This document shows, one piece after another, positions 1-9,734 of a DNA stretch of 64,000 nucleotides; position 1 is the stretch's first letter; each line of letters starts with the position of its first letter. The position numbers and the translations under genes are program-made. The stretch comes from Verrucomicrobiota bacterium. Its GTDB lineage: Bacteria; Verrucomicrobiota; Verrucomicrobiia; Chthoniobacterales; Terrimicrobiaceae. Where the stretch lies: NCBI GenBank assembly GCA_026398255.1, contig JAPLTG010000015.1:124001-188000 (forward strand), written 5' to 3'. The notes beneath the pieces are model-generated. The model made no database searches. It was not told where the DNA came from and worked only from the letters and a program-made list of their open reading frames with translations.

Positions 1-81
1 AGCGACGCCCGTTATGTCTATTCCTCGGAAGATCCGAAGAATGGTCTCCTCGGCCGCGCTGGTCTCCGCTTCGCGTTCTAA
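1..81 (+). CDS. C-terminal end of an outer-membrane beta-barrel-like protein (partial)
   Basis: The window opens inside a reading frame that gives 26 residues and then TAA at 79-81. The last residues are GRAGLRFAF, with alternating hydrophobic residues and a terminal Phe. That is the usual C-terminal signature recognised by the BAM machinery in outer-membrane beta-barrel proteins. Only the tail is visible, so the family cannot be named. A strong terminator follows directly, which supports this being the true end of a transcription unit. Confidence 0.5.
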   Translation, partial: SDARYVYSSEDPKNGLLGRAGLRFAF

Positions 82-101
82 GATCCGTTTAGAAACTCAA
101 C

Positions 102-136
102 AAAAAAAGCCGACTCGCAAGGGTCGGCTTTTTTAT
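102..136 (+). terminator. Rho-independent terminator after the left-edge gene
   Basis: A hairpin with arms AAAAGCCGAC (105-114) and GTCGGCTTTT (123-132) and an 8-nt loop runs into a T-rich tract. It lies between the stop at 81 and the photolyase start at 151, so it separates the two transcription units. Confidence 0.9.
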
Positions 137-150
137 TTTCCATACGCTTC

Positions 151-1689
151 GTGAAAAACACCCTGCTCATTCTTGGCGATCAACTCACCTTGGAGAACAC
201 TGCCCTCGACGCCGGGGAGATCGGGCGGGATCGCGTTCTCCTCATCGAGGCGCGCGACTCGGGGCCGGCCCACAAGATCAAGCGCGTCTTCCACCTCGCC
301 GCACTAAAGGCCTTCGCCGAGGAATTGCGCGGGCATGGTTGGGAGGTGGAGCATCACCGGATCGGCGAGACGCCGACTTTTCGCGAGGCGCTTCTTGGGC
401 ATCTCCAAAAAAACCACCCCTCCGCGCTGATCGCGATGGAGCCGAATAATTGGTCCCAGCTCAAAGCCCTCGAAGAAGTCACCGCCGAAACCGGAATCCC
501 CCTCCGCCTCACACCGACATGTCAGTTTGTTTCGCCGCGCGAGGAGTTTTTGAAATCCGCCCAAGGCAAAAAACGCCTTCTCATGGAGTCCCACTACCGA
601 AGGATGCGCCAGGAACTCGGCGTCCTCATGCACTCCGATGGGGAACCCGAAGGGGGCGCATGGAATTTCGACTCGGAAAATCGCAAAACCGTCCGCGATT
701 GGAAAAAAGACGGCGCGCCAAAACCTCCCCGACCGGTGACTTCGCAGCGACCACAGGATCCCATCGTGCTCGAAGCCATCGCCGAGGTGAACCGGTGGTT
801 TCCGAACGACCCCGGTCGCGCCGAGGATTTCTGGCTGCCCCACACCCGCGAGGGGGCGCTGGAGTTGCTCGAGGAATTTGTCTCAAAACGCCTTGCGCTT
901 TTTGGGAACTACCAAGACCTTATGCTGCTCGACTCGCCCACGATGTTTCACAGCATCATCGCAGCTCCGCTAAATCTCGGGCTACTCCTTCCCATGGAAT
1001 GCATCGATGCCGCCATTCGCGCCTACCGGGGCGGCCGCGCTCCGATCGCGGCGGTGGAAGGATTCGTGCGGCAAATCATCGGCTGGAGGGAATTTGTGAA
1101 TGGCGTTTATTGGCTGAAAATGCCCGACTACCTCGCATCGAACTCACTGGAGGCCAAACGCCCGCTGCCGGAATTTTTCTATTCTGGCGACACCTCGATG
1201 AACTGCCTCCGGAGTGTCATCGGCGAAGTCCGCGGCACTGCCTACAACCACCACATCCAGCGACTCATGATCCTCGGGAATTTCCTCCTCCTTGCCGGAA
1301 TCGATCCGCAGCAGTCGCACGATTGGTTTTTGGAAATGTATATCGACGCCCACGAATGGGTCATGGCCGCCAATGTGCTCGGCATGGCCCTCCATGCGGA
1401 CGGTGGATTCATGGCCACCAAGCCCTACGCCGCCTCGGCCGCCTACATTTCGAAGATGAGCAACTACTGCTCCGGCTGCGCCTACGACCCCGCCAAAAAA
1501 TCCGGCCCCGGCGCGTGTCCCTTCAATTTGTTGTATTGGGATTTCTACGACCGCCACGCCGACCGCTTTGCCTCGAACCCTCGCACGAGCATGATGGTGA
1601 ACTCCTGGAAAAAACGCCCCGAGCCCGAACGCGAAAAAATCAAAAACGAGGCGCGTCAATTTCTCGAGAAACTCACCGATAATCCTTGA
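151..1689 (+). CDS. Cryptochrome/photolyase-related protein, Fe-S (FeS-BCP/PhrB) type
   Basis: This 512-residue protein resembles the 'deoxyribodipyrimidine photolyase-related' family, which are FAD flavoproteins repairing (6-4) photoproducts. The N-terminus (LLILGDQLT) is the Rossmann-like antenna domain, and the C-terminal half is the helical FAD-binding domain. Cysteines at TSMNC, YCSGC and GACPF late in the protein match the four-Cys cluster that binds [4Fe-4S] in this family. The start is GTG at 151, the only one that keeps the conserved LILGDQL near the N-terminus. No Shine-Dalgarno is visible. The gene stands alone behind a terminator. Substrate specificity (6-4 versus CPD) is not readable from sequence. 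Confidence 0.88.
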   Translation: MKNTLLILGDQLTLENTALDAGEIGRDRVLLIEARDSGPAHKIKRVFHLAALKAFAEELRGHGWEVEHHRIGETPTFREALLGHLQKNHPSALIAMEPNNWSQLKALEEVTAETGIPLRLTPTCQFVSPREEFLKSAQGKKRLLMESHYRRMRQELGVLMHSDGEPEGGAWNFDSENRKTVRDWKKDGAPKPPRPVTSQRPQDPIVLEAIAEVNRWFPNDPGRAEDFWLPHTREGALELLEEFVSKRLALFGNYQDLMLLDSPTMFHSIIAAPLNLGLLLPMECIDAAIRAYRGGRAPIAAVEGFVRQIIGWREFVNGVYWLKMPDYLASNSLEAKRPLPEFFYSGDTSMNCLRSVIGEVRGTAYNHHIQRLMILGNFLLLAGIDPQQSHDWFLEMYIDAHEWVMAANVLGMALHADGGFMATKPYAASAAYISKMSNYCSGCAYDPAKKSGPGACPFNLLYWDFYDRHADRFASNPRTSMMVNSWKKRPEPEREKIKNEARQFLEKLTDNP

Positions 1690-1736
1690 AAATATAAAGT
1701 TGATATTTCGATTTTAAAGGATTATTGAGGCATCAA

Positions 1737-2900
1737 ATGCTTGATCGATCTGATGCCTTAAAATCTGTCCGCAATGCTTTTGCGGCGCATCCGGCCGTTG
1801 GAATTGTCGGACCTCGCCAATGCGGCAAGACCACCTTGGCCCGATTTTTCGCTGAAGCGGAAGGAAACTTCACTTTTTTTGATCTGGAGCGGGCGGTGGA
1901 TCGCCGCAAGTTGGAGGCACCGGAACAAACTCTGGCACCTTTGGAAGGGTTGGTGGTCATTGATGAGATCCAGCGGCAACCGGCCTTGTTCGAAACACTC
2001 CGGGTTTTGCTCGATCGTCCCGATTCCAAAACGCGCTTTCTCTTGCTCGGAAGCGCCTCGCCGAGCCTCGTCAAAGGGGTCTCCGAGTCGTTGGCCGGCC
2101 GCGTGGGCTTGGTCGATATGGGACCTTTCGACCTTCGGGAGACGGGAGTGGAAAATTGGCGCGACCTTTGGTTTCGAGGTGGATTCCCACGCTCATTTTT
2201 GGCGCTGGATGACGCGGCATCGGCCAATTGGCGCGAGAGCTTCATTCGCACTTTTCTGGAGCGCGATATTCCACAGTTGGGGATCACGATTCCCTCGGAA
2301 TCCTTGCGACGATTTTGGATCATGATCGCTCATTACCATGGGCAAGTCTGGAATGGAGCGGAGTTCGCGCGCGCTATGGGGACAAGCGAGCCAACGGCCC
2401 GGCGGTATCTGGATATTCTCGCCGGGGCATTCATGGTGCGCGTGTTGCCGCCGTGGCATGAGAATTTGAAAAAACGCCAGCTCAAATCGCCGAAAATTTA
2501 TGTCCGCGACTCGGGTCTTTTGCATTCACTTCTGGAAGTGGAAACCCGAATCCAACTCCTCGGACATCCCAAGGTCGGAGCCTCGTGGGAGGGATTCGCC
2601 ATCGAGCAGCTCGTGATGGCCACTGGCTCGCGAACCGCCTGCTACTGGGGCACCCATGCCGGTGCGGAGTTGGATTTGATGCTCCTCCACCAAGGCAAGC
2701 GTCTCGGTTTCGAGTTCAAACGATCCGATGCTCCATCAACCTCCAAATCGATGCATGCCGCCTTGAATGATCTCGGCCTGGATCACCTCTGGGTGGTGTA
2801 TCCCGGATCGGAGGAATTCCCCTTGGCAGAGCGCATAAGCGCCCTGCCAATCACGGAATTGCCGGAATTTGTGAAGAAGCTGAGCCCCGGGGCGCCTTAG
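1737..2900 (+). CDS. AAA-type ATPase with DUF4143 C-terminal domain
   Basis: The protein has 387 residues. The N-terminal half is a P-loop ATPase with Walker [10 protein letters not shown] and Walker B LVVIDEIQ. The C-terminal half has DUF4143 features: [12 protein letters not shown] and a nuclease-fold-like [10 protein letters not shown] near the end. Members are common, often solitary and functionally uncharacterised. I chose ATG 1737 because the TTG at 1725 lies inside TTGAGG, which makes a good Shine-Dalgarno 6-7 nt before this ATG. The 47-bp gap upstream is very A/T-rich. The gene converges on ahcY and the two stop codons overlap by 4 bp. Confidence 0.85.
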   Translation: MLDRSDALKSVRNAFAAHPAVGIVGPRQCGKTTLARFFAEAEGNFTFFDLERAVDRRKLEAPEQTLAPLEGLVVIDEIQRQPALFETLRVLLDRPDSKTRFLLLGSASPSLVKGVSESLAGRVGLVDMGPFDLRETGVENWRDLWFRGGFPRSFLALDDAASANWRESFIRTFLERDIPQLGITIPSESLRRFWIMIAHYHGQVWNGAEFARAMGTSEPTARRYLDILAGAFMVRVLPPWHENLKKRQLKSPKIYVRDSGLLHSLLEVETRIQLLGHPKVGASWEGFAIEQLVMATGSRTACYWGTHAGAELDLMLLHQGKRLGFEFKRSDAPSTSKSMHAALNDLGLDHLWVVYPGSEEFPLAERISALPITELPEFVKKLSPGAP

Positions 2901-4405
2901 TAGCGGTAGTGCTCTGGCTTGTAAGGGCCTTCGGACGGGACGCCGAGGTATTCGGCTTGGTCCTTGGTGAGCTTCGTCAGCACGACGCCGATTTTTTCCA
3001 AGTGCAGGCGGGCGACTTCCTCGTCGAGCTGTTTGGGCAGGCGGTAGACGGTCTTTTTGTATTTGTCCTTGTTCTGCCAGAGGTCGATTTGGGCGAGCGT
3101 CTGGTTGGTGAAGGAATTCGACATCACGAAGCTCGGGTGGCCGGTGGCGCAGCCGAGGTTCACGAGACGGCCGTCGGCGAGCATGTAGATGCTCTTCTTG
3201 CCGCCGGGCAGGTAGTAGCGGTCGTATTGCGGCTTGATGTTCTCGCAGCGGATGCCTTTGTGTTTTTTGAGCTGCTCGACTTGGATTTCGTTGTCGAAGT
3301 GGCCGATGTTGCAAACGATCGCCTGGTCTTTCATGGCGAGCATGTGCTTGAGGGTGATGATGTCTTTGTTGCCCGTCGTGGTGACATAGATGTCGCCGAC
3401 TCCGAGGGTGCTTTCGATGGTGTTGACCTGAAAGCCTTCCATGGCGGCTTGGAGGGCGTTGATGGGATCGATCTCCGTGACGATAACGCGGGCTCCGTAG
3501 GCGCGGAGCGAGTGGGCGCTGCCTTTGCCAACATCGCCGTAGCCGCAAACGACGGCGACTTTTCCGGCGATCATCACATCGGTCGCGCGCTTGAGGCCGT
3601 CGGCGAGGGACTCGCGGCAGCCGTAAAGGTTGTCAAATTTCGATTTCGTCACCGAGTCGTTCACATTGATCGCGGGGACGAGGAGTTTGCCTTGCTCGGC
3701 AAGCTGGTAGAGGCGGTGAACGCCAGTCGTGGTCTCCTCGGAAACGCCCTTCCAGGCCTTCGCAATTTTGGTCCAGAAGCCGGGACGCTCTTTGGCGACG
3801 CGGCGGAGGAGGGCTTTAACGACGGAAACCTCGTGATTGTCGGCGGGTTGGTAGGCCCACTTGTCGCCTTTCTCGAGTTCCGCGCCTTTGTGGATGAGAA
3901 GCGTCACATCACCGCCGTCATCGACAACGAGTTGCGGTCCCTCGTTGCCGGGGAAGGTGATGGCCTTGAGGGTGAGTTCCCAATACTCCTCAAGCGTCTC
4001 GCCTTTCCAAGCGAAGACCGGGGTGCCGGTTTCGGCGATGGCGGCTGCGGCATGGTCTTGAGTGGAGAAAATGTTGCAACTCGCCCAGCGAACCTGTGCA
4101 CCGAGTTCGACGAGAGTCTCGATCAAAACGGCGGTCTGGATCGTCATGTGGAGCGATCCGGTGACGCGCACGCCTTTGAGAGGCTTGGCTTTCGCGTATT
4201 TTTTGCGAACTGCCATGAGGCCGGGCATTTCGTGCTCGGCGACGGAGATTTCCTTGCGGCCCCACTCGGCAAGCGAGATGTCGGCAACGATGTAGTCGGC
4301 GCCCTTGGGCGTGGCGGCCGAGTATTTGGCGAGGTCGGCAGTCGCGGCGGTGAGTTCGGCAAGGACGGCTGCCGTGGTGGCTTTGGGTGATTTTTTAGAA
4401 GGCAT
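2897..4405 (-). CDS. ahcY: S-adenosylhomocysteine hydrolase
   Basis: This cytosolic NAD-dependent enzyme splits SAH to adenosine and homocysteine and so relieves product inhibition of methyltransferases. The NAD-binding glycine motif GYGDVGKG, the substrate region [15 protein letters not shown], the [13 protein letters not shown] segment and the C-terminal [24 protein letters not shown] are all diagnostic. At 502 residues it is at the long end for the family, with a Lys/Ala-rich N-terminus. It lies 15 bp downstream of metK on the same strand, so the pair forms a SAM-cycle operon. The divergent SahR-like gene is a plausible regulator of both. Confidence 0.98.
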   Translation of the reverse strand: MPSKKSPKATTAAVLAELTAATADLAKYSAATPKGADYIVADISLAEWGRKEISVAEHEMPGLMAVRKKYAKAKPLKGVRVTGSLHMTIQTAVLIETLVELGAQVRWASCNIFSTQDHAAAAIAETGTPVFAWKGETLEEYWELTLKAITFPGNEGPQLVVDDGGDVTLLIHKGAELEKGDKWAYQPADNHEVSVVKALLRRVAKERPGFWTKIAKAWKGVSEETTTGVHRLYQLAEQGKLLVPAINVNDSVTKSKFDNLYGCRESLADGLKRATDVMIAGKVAVVCGYGDVGKGSAHSLRAYGARVIVTEIDPINALQAAMEGFQVNTIESTLGVGDIYVTTTGNKDIITLKHMLAMKDQAIVCNIGHFDNEIQVEQLKKHKGIRCENIKPQYDRYYLPGGKKSIYMLADGRLVNLGCATGHPSFVMSNSFTNQTLAQIDLWQNKDKYKKTVYRLPKQLDEEVARLHLEKIGVVLTKLTKDQAEYLGVPSEGPYKPEHYRY

Positions 4406-4420
4406 GGTTTTTAATGATTT

Positions 4421-5617
4421 TTACTTAGCGGCTTTCTTGAGGGCGGCGGCTTTATCCGTCTTCTCCCAAGTGATGTCTTTGTCGTTCTTGCCGAAGTGGC
4501 CGTAATTGGTCGTCTTGCTGTAGAACGGACGGAGGAGGTTGAGTTGTTTCACGATGTCGGCGGGCTTGAAGCTGAAGACCGACTTGACGGCTTTCTCGAT
4601 TTTTTCCTCGTCCACTTTGTGGGTGCCGAAGGTATCGATGTGGACGCTAACCGGGTGCGGGTGGCCGATGGCGTAGGCGAATTGCACTTCGCAACGGTCG
4701 GCGAGGCCGGCGGCGACGACATTTTTCGCAACATACCGGCCCATGTAGGCGGCGCTGCGGTCCACTTTCGACGGGTCTTTTCCAGAAAAGGCACCGCCGC
4801 CGTGACGGCCCATGCCGCCGTAGGTATCGACGATGATTTTGCGGCCGGTGAGCCCGGAGTCGCCCTGGGGTCCACCCACGACAAAACGGCCGGTGGGATT
4901 GATCAAAAACTCGGTCGAGGCGTCGAGGAATTCCTTCGGAATCACCTTGCGGATGACATTGTTGATGATGAAGCGGCGGATTTCCTCGGTCTTCACATCG
5001 TCGGTGTGCTGGGTCGAAATGACGACATTGGTCACGCGGACGGGCTTGTTGTCTTGATAGAGAACGGAGACTTGGCTCTTCGCGTCAGGGCGAAGCCATT
5101 TGACCTTGCCGGATTTGCGGATCGCGGTGAGTTCGCGGCCGAGGCGGTGGGCGAACATGATCGGGGCAGGCATGAGCTCGGGAGTTTCGTTGCAAGCGTA
5201 GCCGAACATGAGGCCTTGGTCGCCGGCGCCTTGCTCGGCGGTGGCTTTGCCTTCGGCTTTCCGGTCATCAACGCCCTGCGCGATGTCGGGGCTTTGGCTG
5301 GTGAGGAGGTTGGAAATGAACACTCGGTCGGCGTGGAAGACATCGTCATCGTTCACATAGCCGATTCCGCGAATGGCTTTGCGAATGATGTCGCCGATGT
5401 TGAGAACGGAATCGAGAGGCGCGCCTTTGATTTTCGGGATGGTGATCTCTCCACCGACGACCACGGTGTTGCTTTTGACGAAAGTCTCGCAGGCGACGCG
5501 GCTGGTTTTGTCGATCGCCAGGCAGGCGTCGAGGATGGCATCGGAAATCGTGTCGCAAACCTTGTCAGGATGGCCTTCGCCAACGGATTCGGAGGAGAAA
5601 ATATAACGACGGGACAT
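4421..5617 (-). CDS. metK: S-adenosylmethionine synthetase
   Basis: The enzyme makes SAM from methionine and ATP. The 398 residues carry the family hallmarks: the ATP-binding [10 protein letters not shown] near the N-terminus, [12 protein letters not shown], and the P-loop-like [14 protein letters not shown]. It is the first gene of a metK-ahcY operon. Its ATG is 69 bp from the ATG of the divergent ArsR-methyltransferase gene. That interval contains an AT-rich palindrome but is too short for a classical SAM riboswitch. Confidence 0.98.
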   Translation of the reverse strand: MSRRYIFSSESVGEGHPDKVCDTISDAILDACLAIDKTSRVACETFVKSNTVVVGGEITIPKIKGAPLDSVLNIGDIIRKAIRGIGYVNDDDVFHADRVFISNLLTSQSPDIAQGVDDRKAEGKATAEQGAGDQGLMFGYACNETPELMPAPIMFAHRLGRELTAIRKSGKVKWLRPDAKSQVSVLYQDNKPVRVTNVVISTQHTDDVKTEEIRRFIINNVIRKVIPKEFLDASTEFLINPTGRFVVGGPQGDSGLTGRKIIVDTYGGMGRHGGGAFSGKDPSKVDRSAAYMGRYVAKNVVAAGLADRCEVQFAYAIGHPHPVSVHIDTFGTHKVDEEKIEKAVKSVFSFKPADIVKQLNLLRPFYSKTTNYGHFGKNDKDITWEKTDKAAALKKAAK

Positions 5618-5662
5618 GGTGTATGGGTCTTTCTGGTTGAGGTTAAACTTTACCTATCTTCG

Positions 5663-5680
5663 TATCCGAATATATTGATA
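5663..5680. promoter_or_regulatory. Candidate ArsR/SahR-type operator between metK and its divergent regulator
   Basis: The 69-bp divergent gap contains the perfect 8-bp palindrome AATATATT (5669-5676), flanked by TATC (5663-5666) and GATA (5677-5680). ArsR-family repressors typically bind such short AT-rich dyads overlapping the promoter. The site is 7 bp from the regulator's ATG and 46 bp from the metK ATG, so it could control both. This is inferred; no motif database was consulted. Confidence 0.45.
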
Positions 5681-5686
5681 TGTTCT

Positions 5687-6607
5687 ATGGCGTCAATCCT
5701 GAAATCCCTGCGCGTGCTGTCCGATCCGGTGCGGCTTCGGTTGATGCTGCTGTTGGTAGAAGAGGAACTCATGGTCGCCGAATTGCAGGAAATCCTCGGC
5801 TTGGCGCAATCGCGAATCTCGACCCAACTCGCGCAGCTCAAGGGCGAGGACTTGGTGAGCGACCGCCGGGTTGGAAAAAACATTTTCTACTCGGCGGCGG
5901 AGGATTTGGGGCCGGCGACGCGAGCGGTTCTGGAGGCGGCGAGGGAGGAATTGAAAGAGGCGCCTGAGGACAAGGCTCACTTGGCCTTTACGCTGCGAAA
6001 ACGCAAGGACAAGGCGGCCGAGTATTTCAACCGCCTCGCCGGAAAATTCGGCCGCGCTTATGTGCCCGGTCGTTCGTGGCAGGCGCTGTCCCACGCCCTG
6101 TTGCGTCTCCTGCCGCCGATGGTGATCGCCGACCTCGGCGCCGGAGAGGGAACCCTCTCCCAACTCCTCGCGCGAACGGCTAAAAAAGTCATCGCCATCG
6201 ATAACTCCGAGAAAATGGTCGAATTCGGCGCGCAACTCGCGAAGGAGCATGATTTCCCCAATCTGGAATACCGCCTCGGTGACATCGAAGAGCCGCCCAT
6301 CGAGCCTGGCTCAGTCGACCTCGCCCTTTTCAGCCAAGCCCTCCACCACGCAGCCACACCCCAGCGGGCCCTCCAAGCCGCACACCGCATTCTGAAACCC
6401 GGCGGCCGTGTCCTCATCCTCGACCTCCTCAGTCACACGCACGAGCAAACGCGCGAACTCTACGGTCATGTCTGGCTGGGCTTTTCCGAGATCGAACTCC
6501 AGCAAATGCTCAAAAAAGCCGGCTTCTCGAGCATCGAAACCTCCATCGTCTCCCGCGAAAGCGAAGCGCCGTTTTTCCAGACCGTGCTGGCGAGTGGAGT
6601 GAAGTGA
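5687..6607 (+). CDS. ArsR-family regulator fused to SAM-dependent methyltransferase domain (SahR-like)
   Basis: The protein has 306 residues. Residues 1 to about 90 are an ArsR winged helix (SLRVLSDPVRLRLMLLLVEEELMV, LGLAQSRISTQLAQLK). Residues about 145-260 are a class I methyltransferase fold with motif I VIADLGAGEGTLSQLL, an acidic loop VIAIDNSEKM and ALFSQALHH. Fusions of this kind regulate methionine/SAM-cycle genes in Proteobacteria (SahR), with SAH as ligand. Divergence from metK-ahcY makes the same role likely here. ATG 5687 is chosen because it places the HTH at the usual distance; a TTG five codons earlier is possible. The frame is open upstream only as antisense of metK. Confidence 0.85.
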   Translation: MASILKSLRVLSDPVRLRLMLLLVEEELMVAELQEILGLAQSRISTQLAQLKGEDLVSDRRVGKNIFYSAAEDLGPATRAVLEAAREELKEAPEDKAHLAFTLRKRKDKAAEYFNRLAGKFGRAYVPGRSWQALSHALLRLLPPMVIADLGAGEGTLSQLLARTAKKVIAIDNSEKMVEFGAQLAKEHDFPNLEYRLGDIEEPPIEPGSVDLALFSQALHHAATPQRALQAAHRILKPGGRVLILDLLSHTHEQTRELYGHVWLGFSEIELQQMLKKAGFSSIETSIVSRESEAPFFQTVLASGVK

Positions 6608-6608
6608 G

Positions 6609-8297
6609 TTATTGAGTGGCGCTTTCGCGAGCCGGATCGACTCGAACCGCGCCGATTTTCGCGCACCAAGCCAGGATCTGGATCAAGTTCGATGCCTGCT
6701 CCAATGGAACAATCGGGAAAAGCTCCGAAATCACGATGCCAGCGGCAGGAATTTTCGAAAGAATTTCGGCAATCACATTCGTCGTCGGCAGCAAGGGATT
6801 CACCAAAGAAAAACTTGCGAGCTTGCGGCATGTGTCGATGTGAGAGGCGTGGCTGCGATTTGTTGAATAAATCCGCGAGTGCTGATCGATCAGCACACTA
6901 GGAAAGGAAGCAAAAACGGAAAACGGGTTGGCGCGAGCCGGCCATGGAGAAGCAACCTTGCCCGCTGGATTTCCGCTGGAAGCCGCTCGGCGTCGCTCCG
7001 CGAGTTCCTTCCAGAGTTTCTCGTATTTCGGATAAACCACCGACCAATCAAATTCCGACATGGCGCGAGCCCTGCCGGCCTCGCCCATTTTTTGCCGCAA
7101 TTCCGGTGAAGCAAACAAGGCCTCAAACGCCTTCGTGGCTTCGTCAATGTCCACTCCAACAAATTGGCTGAGGATGCCGCAGTAGTAATCGTAGTTCAGC
7201 ACCCCGCTGGCATATTGCCGGACCAAATCCGTTCCAAAATCCGAGTGCGGTGCCGTAGTTCGAATTCGAAATCCATCGATGCCATCACGCACTGTATCCC
7301 GATAGCCGTTCCAATCGGAAACAACCACAGGCAATCCCGCAGCCATGGCTTCCACCGGGGTCAGACCGAAGGTTTCCTGATGGTTGTCGCTCAAAGAACA
7401 AAAGACATCCGCACAAGCCCAGGCCTCATTGGCGATGTCGCGATTCGAACCGTCGAGAACGATTCGCCGGATTCCCGGAGCCAACGCGCGGGCGGTTTCC
7501 TCAAAAGCTTTCGCGATCGGCTCATTTGGAAAAATCCCATACTCGACGATGACCACTTTGCGATTCCTCGCGGCATTCGCCACCGCCATGTCCATCGCCG
7601 CTGGATGGGCTTTGGCGTGGAATGAAAGTCTCCCCACAAAAAGAACCGCAATCTCATCCTCAGCGATGCCAAAGCGATTCCTCGCCTCGTTTTTTTGAAT
7701 TTGGTTCGATCCGAAGCGGTCGCAGTGAACTCCAAGAGGGATGATTTCGAAGAGTGGTCGGGGAAATTTTTTAGCTCCCAACCGTTCACGAAGCCTCTCG
7801 CACTCGGCTTCAAAAACTCCCTCCACCACAGACCGAGCCACGCTGGAGGTGCAGACCACAGCATCCCATTCCTTGACCGGAGCCGTCACCATGGCCGCAA
7901 TCGCATCCATCACCCGGTCGGAAAGCAGCGTGTGGGTCACCCCGCAAATACTCCACCGGTCCGCGCCATGGAGAGAACGCTGAAAAGCATGTTGCGCCAA
8001 TCCAGGAGCCGCGTGGAAAATAGTTCCCGCCTCTTCGATCAAATGGCCGCGCTCCTTGCCATAGATATGGATCGGTTTGGTGGATCGGCATCCTTTTGCC
8101 AGATTGGTAAATTCGACCGCATGCGCCCGATCCTCCACCCAAATCCGTTTTTTTGTATCGGTGCTGTAGCGGAAATACGCTTCGAGAAATCCATTTCCAG
8201 CAGAGTTGCGCCCCATCAACTTTTTACCCTTCACCGAGAATGCCTCTGGATGGAACTCGATCACGGCATCAGCGGCCAATCTGTCTTGATGTTTCAT
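6609..8297 (-). CDS. GT4-family glycosyltransferase with extra C-terminal domain
   Basis: The protein has 562 residues. The GT-B donor domain is clear: VLFVGRLSFHAKAHPAAM, then ETFGLTPVEAMAAGLPVVVSDWNGY with the family's E-x7-E retaining motif. The acceptor domain is divergent, with no obvious acceptor motif. After the usual GT end (about residue 430) come some 130 further residues: a low-complexity linker, then a segment from NPLLPTTN to KIGAVRVD that looks like a small folded domain. ATG 8297 is preferred over a TTG 15 bp upstream. It converges with the SahR-like gene (1-bp gap) and diverges from a methyltransferase, so it probably belongs to surface-glycan synthesis. The acceptor is unknown. 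Confidence 0.8.
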   Translation of the reverse strand: MKHQDRLAADAVIEFHPEAFSVKGKKLMGRNSAGNGFLEAYFRYSTDTKKRIWVEDRAHAVEFTNLAKGCRSTKPIHIYGKERGHLIEEAGTIFHAAPGLAQHAFQRSLHGADRWSICGVTHTLLSDRVMDAIAAMVTAPVKEWDAVVCTSSVARSVVEGVFEAECERLRERLGAKKFPRPLFEIIPLGVHCDRFGSNQIQKNEARNRFGIAEDEIAVLFVGRLSFHAKAHPAAMDMAVANAARNRKVVIVEYGIFPNEPIAKAFEETARALAPGIRRIVLDGSNRDIANEAWACADVFCSLSDNHQETFGLTPVEAMAAGLPVVVSDWNGYRDTVRDGIDGFRIRTTAPHSDFGTDLVRQYASGVLNYDYYCGILSQFVGVDIDEATKAFEALFASPELRQKMGEAGRARAMSEFDWSVVYPKYEKLWKELAERRRAASSGNPAGKVASPWPARANPFSVFASFPSVLIDQHSRIYSTNRSHASHIDTCRKLASFSLVNPLLPTTNVIAEILSKIPAAGIVISELFPIVPLEQASNLIQILAWCAKIGAVRVDPARESATQ

Positions 8298-8408
8298 TTT
8301 AGGGAGTGACAACTACCAGTTGGTTTTGGTGCGAAAACACACGCGTGCCGAAATACAATCCAAACGCCTCGCTGAACATTTCAAAACAACGCGCCATTCA
8401 AAAAACCT

Positions 8409-8981
8409 ATGCGAAAACTGAATCTCGGCTGCGGCTTTGATCACCGCGAAGGATGGGTAAATGCAGACAAATTCCCGAAATGCCGACCCGATGTTTTGAT
8501 GGATGTCGAGACGCCGCCTTGGCCGTTTCAAGATAATGAATTCGACTACATTTTAATGAAGCATGTGCTGGAGCATGTCGGCGCCGATTTCGATGATTTC
8601 AAACAGGTGATGCAGGAATTGTATCGGGTGTCGAAACCTGATGGGTTGATCGAAATTCAAGTCCCCCATTTTCGTCACGACACATTCTGGTCGGATCCAA
8701 CACATGTGCGCGGGTTCACGCTCCTGACATTTGAAATGATGTCCAAGGCCAAAAACGATGATTGGATTGCCCGTGGAGCGAACTACACGATGGTCGCCTA
8801 CCTGATGGAGGTGGATTTCGAAGTCGCACAGGCCAGCATAGTCTATGACCCGCGATGGTTGGAACGGGAAAAGCGGGGTGAGGTGACTCGTGAGCAGCTC
8901 CGGATATGGTCGGGGGAGCATTGGAATGTGGCCAAAGAACTCCATGTGACCCTTAAGGCGAAAAAGCCTTTTAGCCGCTGA
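8409..8981 (+). CDS. Class I SAM-dependent methyltransferase (type 11-like)
   Basis: The protein has 190 residues. Motif I is KLNLGCGFDHREGWVNAD, a form common in methyltransferases encoded in polysaccharide clusters. DYILMKHVLEHV (motif II region) and LYRVSKPDGLIEIQVPHF (motif III region) follow. It is divergent from the GT4 gene across a 111-bp gap. A sugar or lipid-linked glycan substrate is inferred from the neighbours only. Confidence 0.85.
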   Translation: MRKLNLGCGFDHREGWVNADKFPKCRPDVLMDVETPPWPFQDNEFDYILMKHVLEHVGADFDDFKQVMQELYRVSKPDGLIEIQVPHFRHDTFWSDPTHVRGFTLLTFEMMSKAKNDDWIARGANYTMVAYLMEVDFEVAQASIVYDPRWLEREKRGEVTREQLRIWSGEHWNVAKELHVTLKAKKPFSR

Positions 8982-9058
8982 CTGAACTAGGTGCCCAAGG
9001 GGTTTCTTTGCATTGACGCAACGGCGGGCGGGGCGGACTTTGGGTTCAAACCAACGCC

Positions 9059-9727
9059 ATGAATCCACCGCTCACTTTGGTCGAGGAGATCGAACTCCTC
9101 TCGCTCGACGACAAATCCGGCGCTCACTTGCCGCTGCTCCCCGAGGCTTTGGGTTACGGGCTCGCAGGGGCGATTCTGGCCGATTTGGAGATGGCAGGGC
9201 GCCTCGTCACCAGTGGAAAAGTGGTGGAAGTCAGAAACTCCACGCCGACGGGAAACTCCCTTCTCGATCCTTGGCTCGAACGGCTCGCCGCAGAAACCCA
9301 ATCCCACCCGATCGCTTATTGGCTCTCGGTTTTTTCCGATGAAAAGCCCGCCATCGAATCCGCCACGCTCGAACACCTGATCGAGCGCGGCATCCTGAAG
9401 CGCGAGGATAAAAAAATCCTCTGGGTGTTCGGACTTCGTCGATATCCGACGGTCCACAACGAGGAACGCGTGGAGGTTCGCACCCGCTTGGGTCGGTTGA
9501 TCCAAGGCGACGAGGCACCTCCTCATTTTGACGCCACGCTGGTCAGCCTCTTGAACGGCTGCTCGCTCCTTTCCTCTGTCTTTACGGAGGGGCAACTCGG
9601 GGGCCGGTCCGATCGCATCCAGGCCATTGCCAGCTCCGACCCGGTCGGCCGCGAAGTGGCTGACTCCTTGCGGCAGATGATTGAGGCCTTGATGATGGCC
9701 CAATCGACTACCGCCACGCCGTTTTAG
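9059..9727 (+). CDS. GPP34 (GOLPH3-like) family phosphoprotein
   Basis: The protein has 222 residues and the GPP34 pattern: LVEEIELLSLDDKSG at the start, ALGYGLAGAILADLEMAGRL, TLEHLIERGILKREDKKILWVFGLRRYPT in the middle, and a helical C-terminus with a short hydrophobic hairpin-like VSLLNGCSLL. Eukaryotic GOLPH3 binds PI4P and retains Golgi glycosyltransferases; the role of bacterial homologues is unsettled. Here it lies 8 bp upstream of a YdcF-like gene and two genes before a glycosyltransferase, so a link to envelope glycosylation is attractive but unproven. ATG 9059 fits the family start. Confidence 0.82.
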   Translation: MNPPLTLVEEIELLSLDDKSGAHLPLLPEALGYGLAGAILADLEMAGRLVTSGKVVEVRNSTPTGNSLLDPWLERLAAETQSHPIAYWLSVFSDEKPAIESATLEHLIERGILKREDKKILWVFGLRRYPTVHNEERVEVRTRLGRLIQGDEAPPHFDATLVSLLNGCSLLSSVFTEGQLGGRSDRIQAIASSDPVGREVADSLRQMIEALMMAQSTTATPF

Positions 9728-9734
9728 CTCCCGA

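Noticed and set aside
2909-4390. 493-codon plus-strand ORF opposite ahcY
   Set aside because: It is an antisense shadow of a certain gene with low-complexity Gly/Val/Asp wording and no motif; GC-rich third positions keep the opposite frame open.
4496-5686. Long plus-strand extension upstream of the SahR-like gene
   Set aside because: It is antisense to metK. The HTH domain starts at ATG 5687 and nothing upstream resembles a protein domain.
5618-5686. SAM or SAH riboswitch upstream of metK-ahcY
   Set aside because: Only 69 bp separates the divergent starts, and no riboswitch-like multi-stem fold or conserved core was seen.
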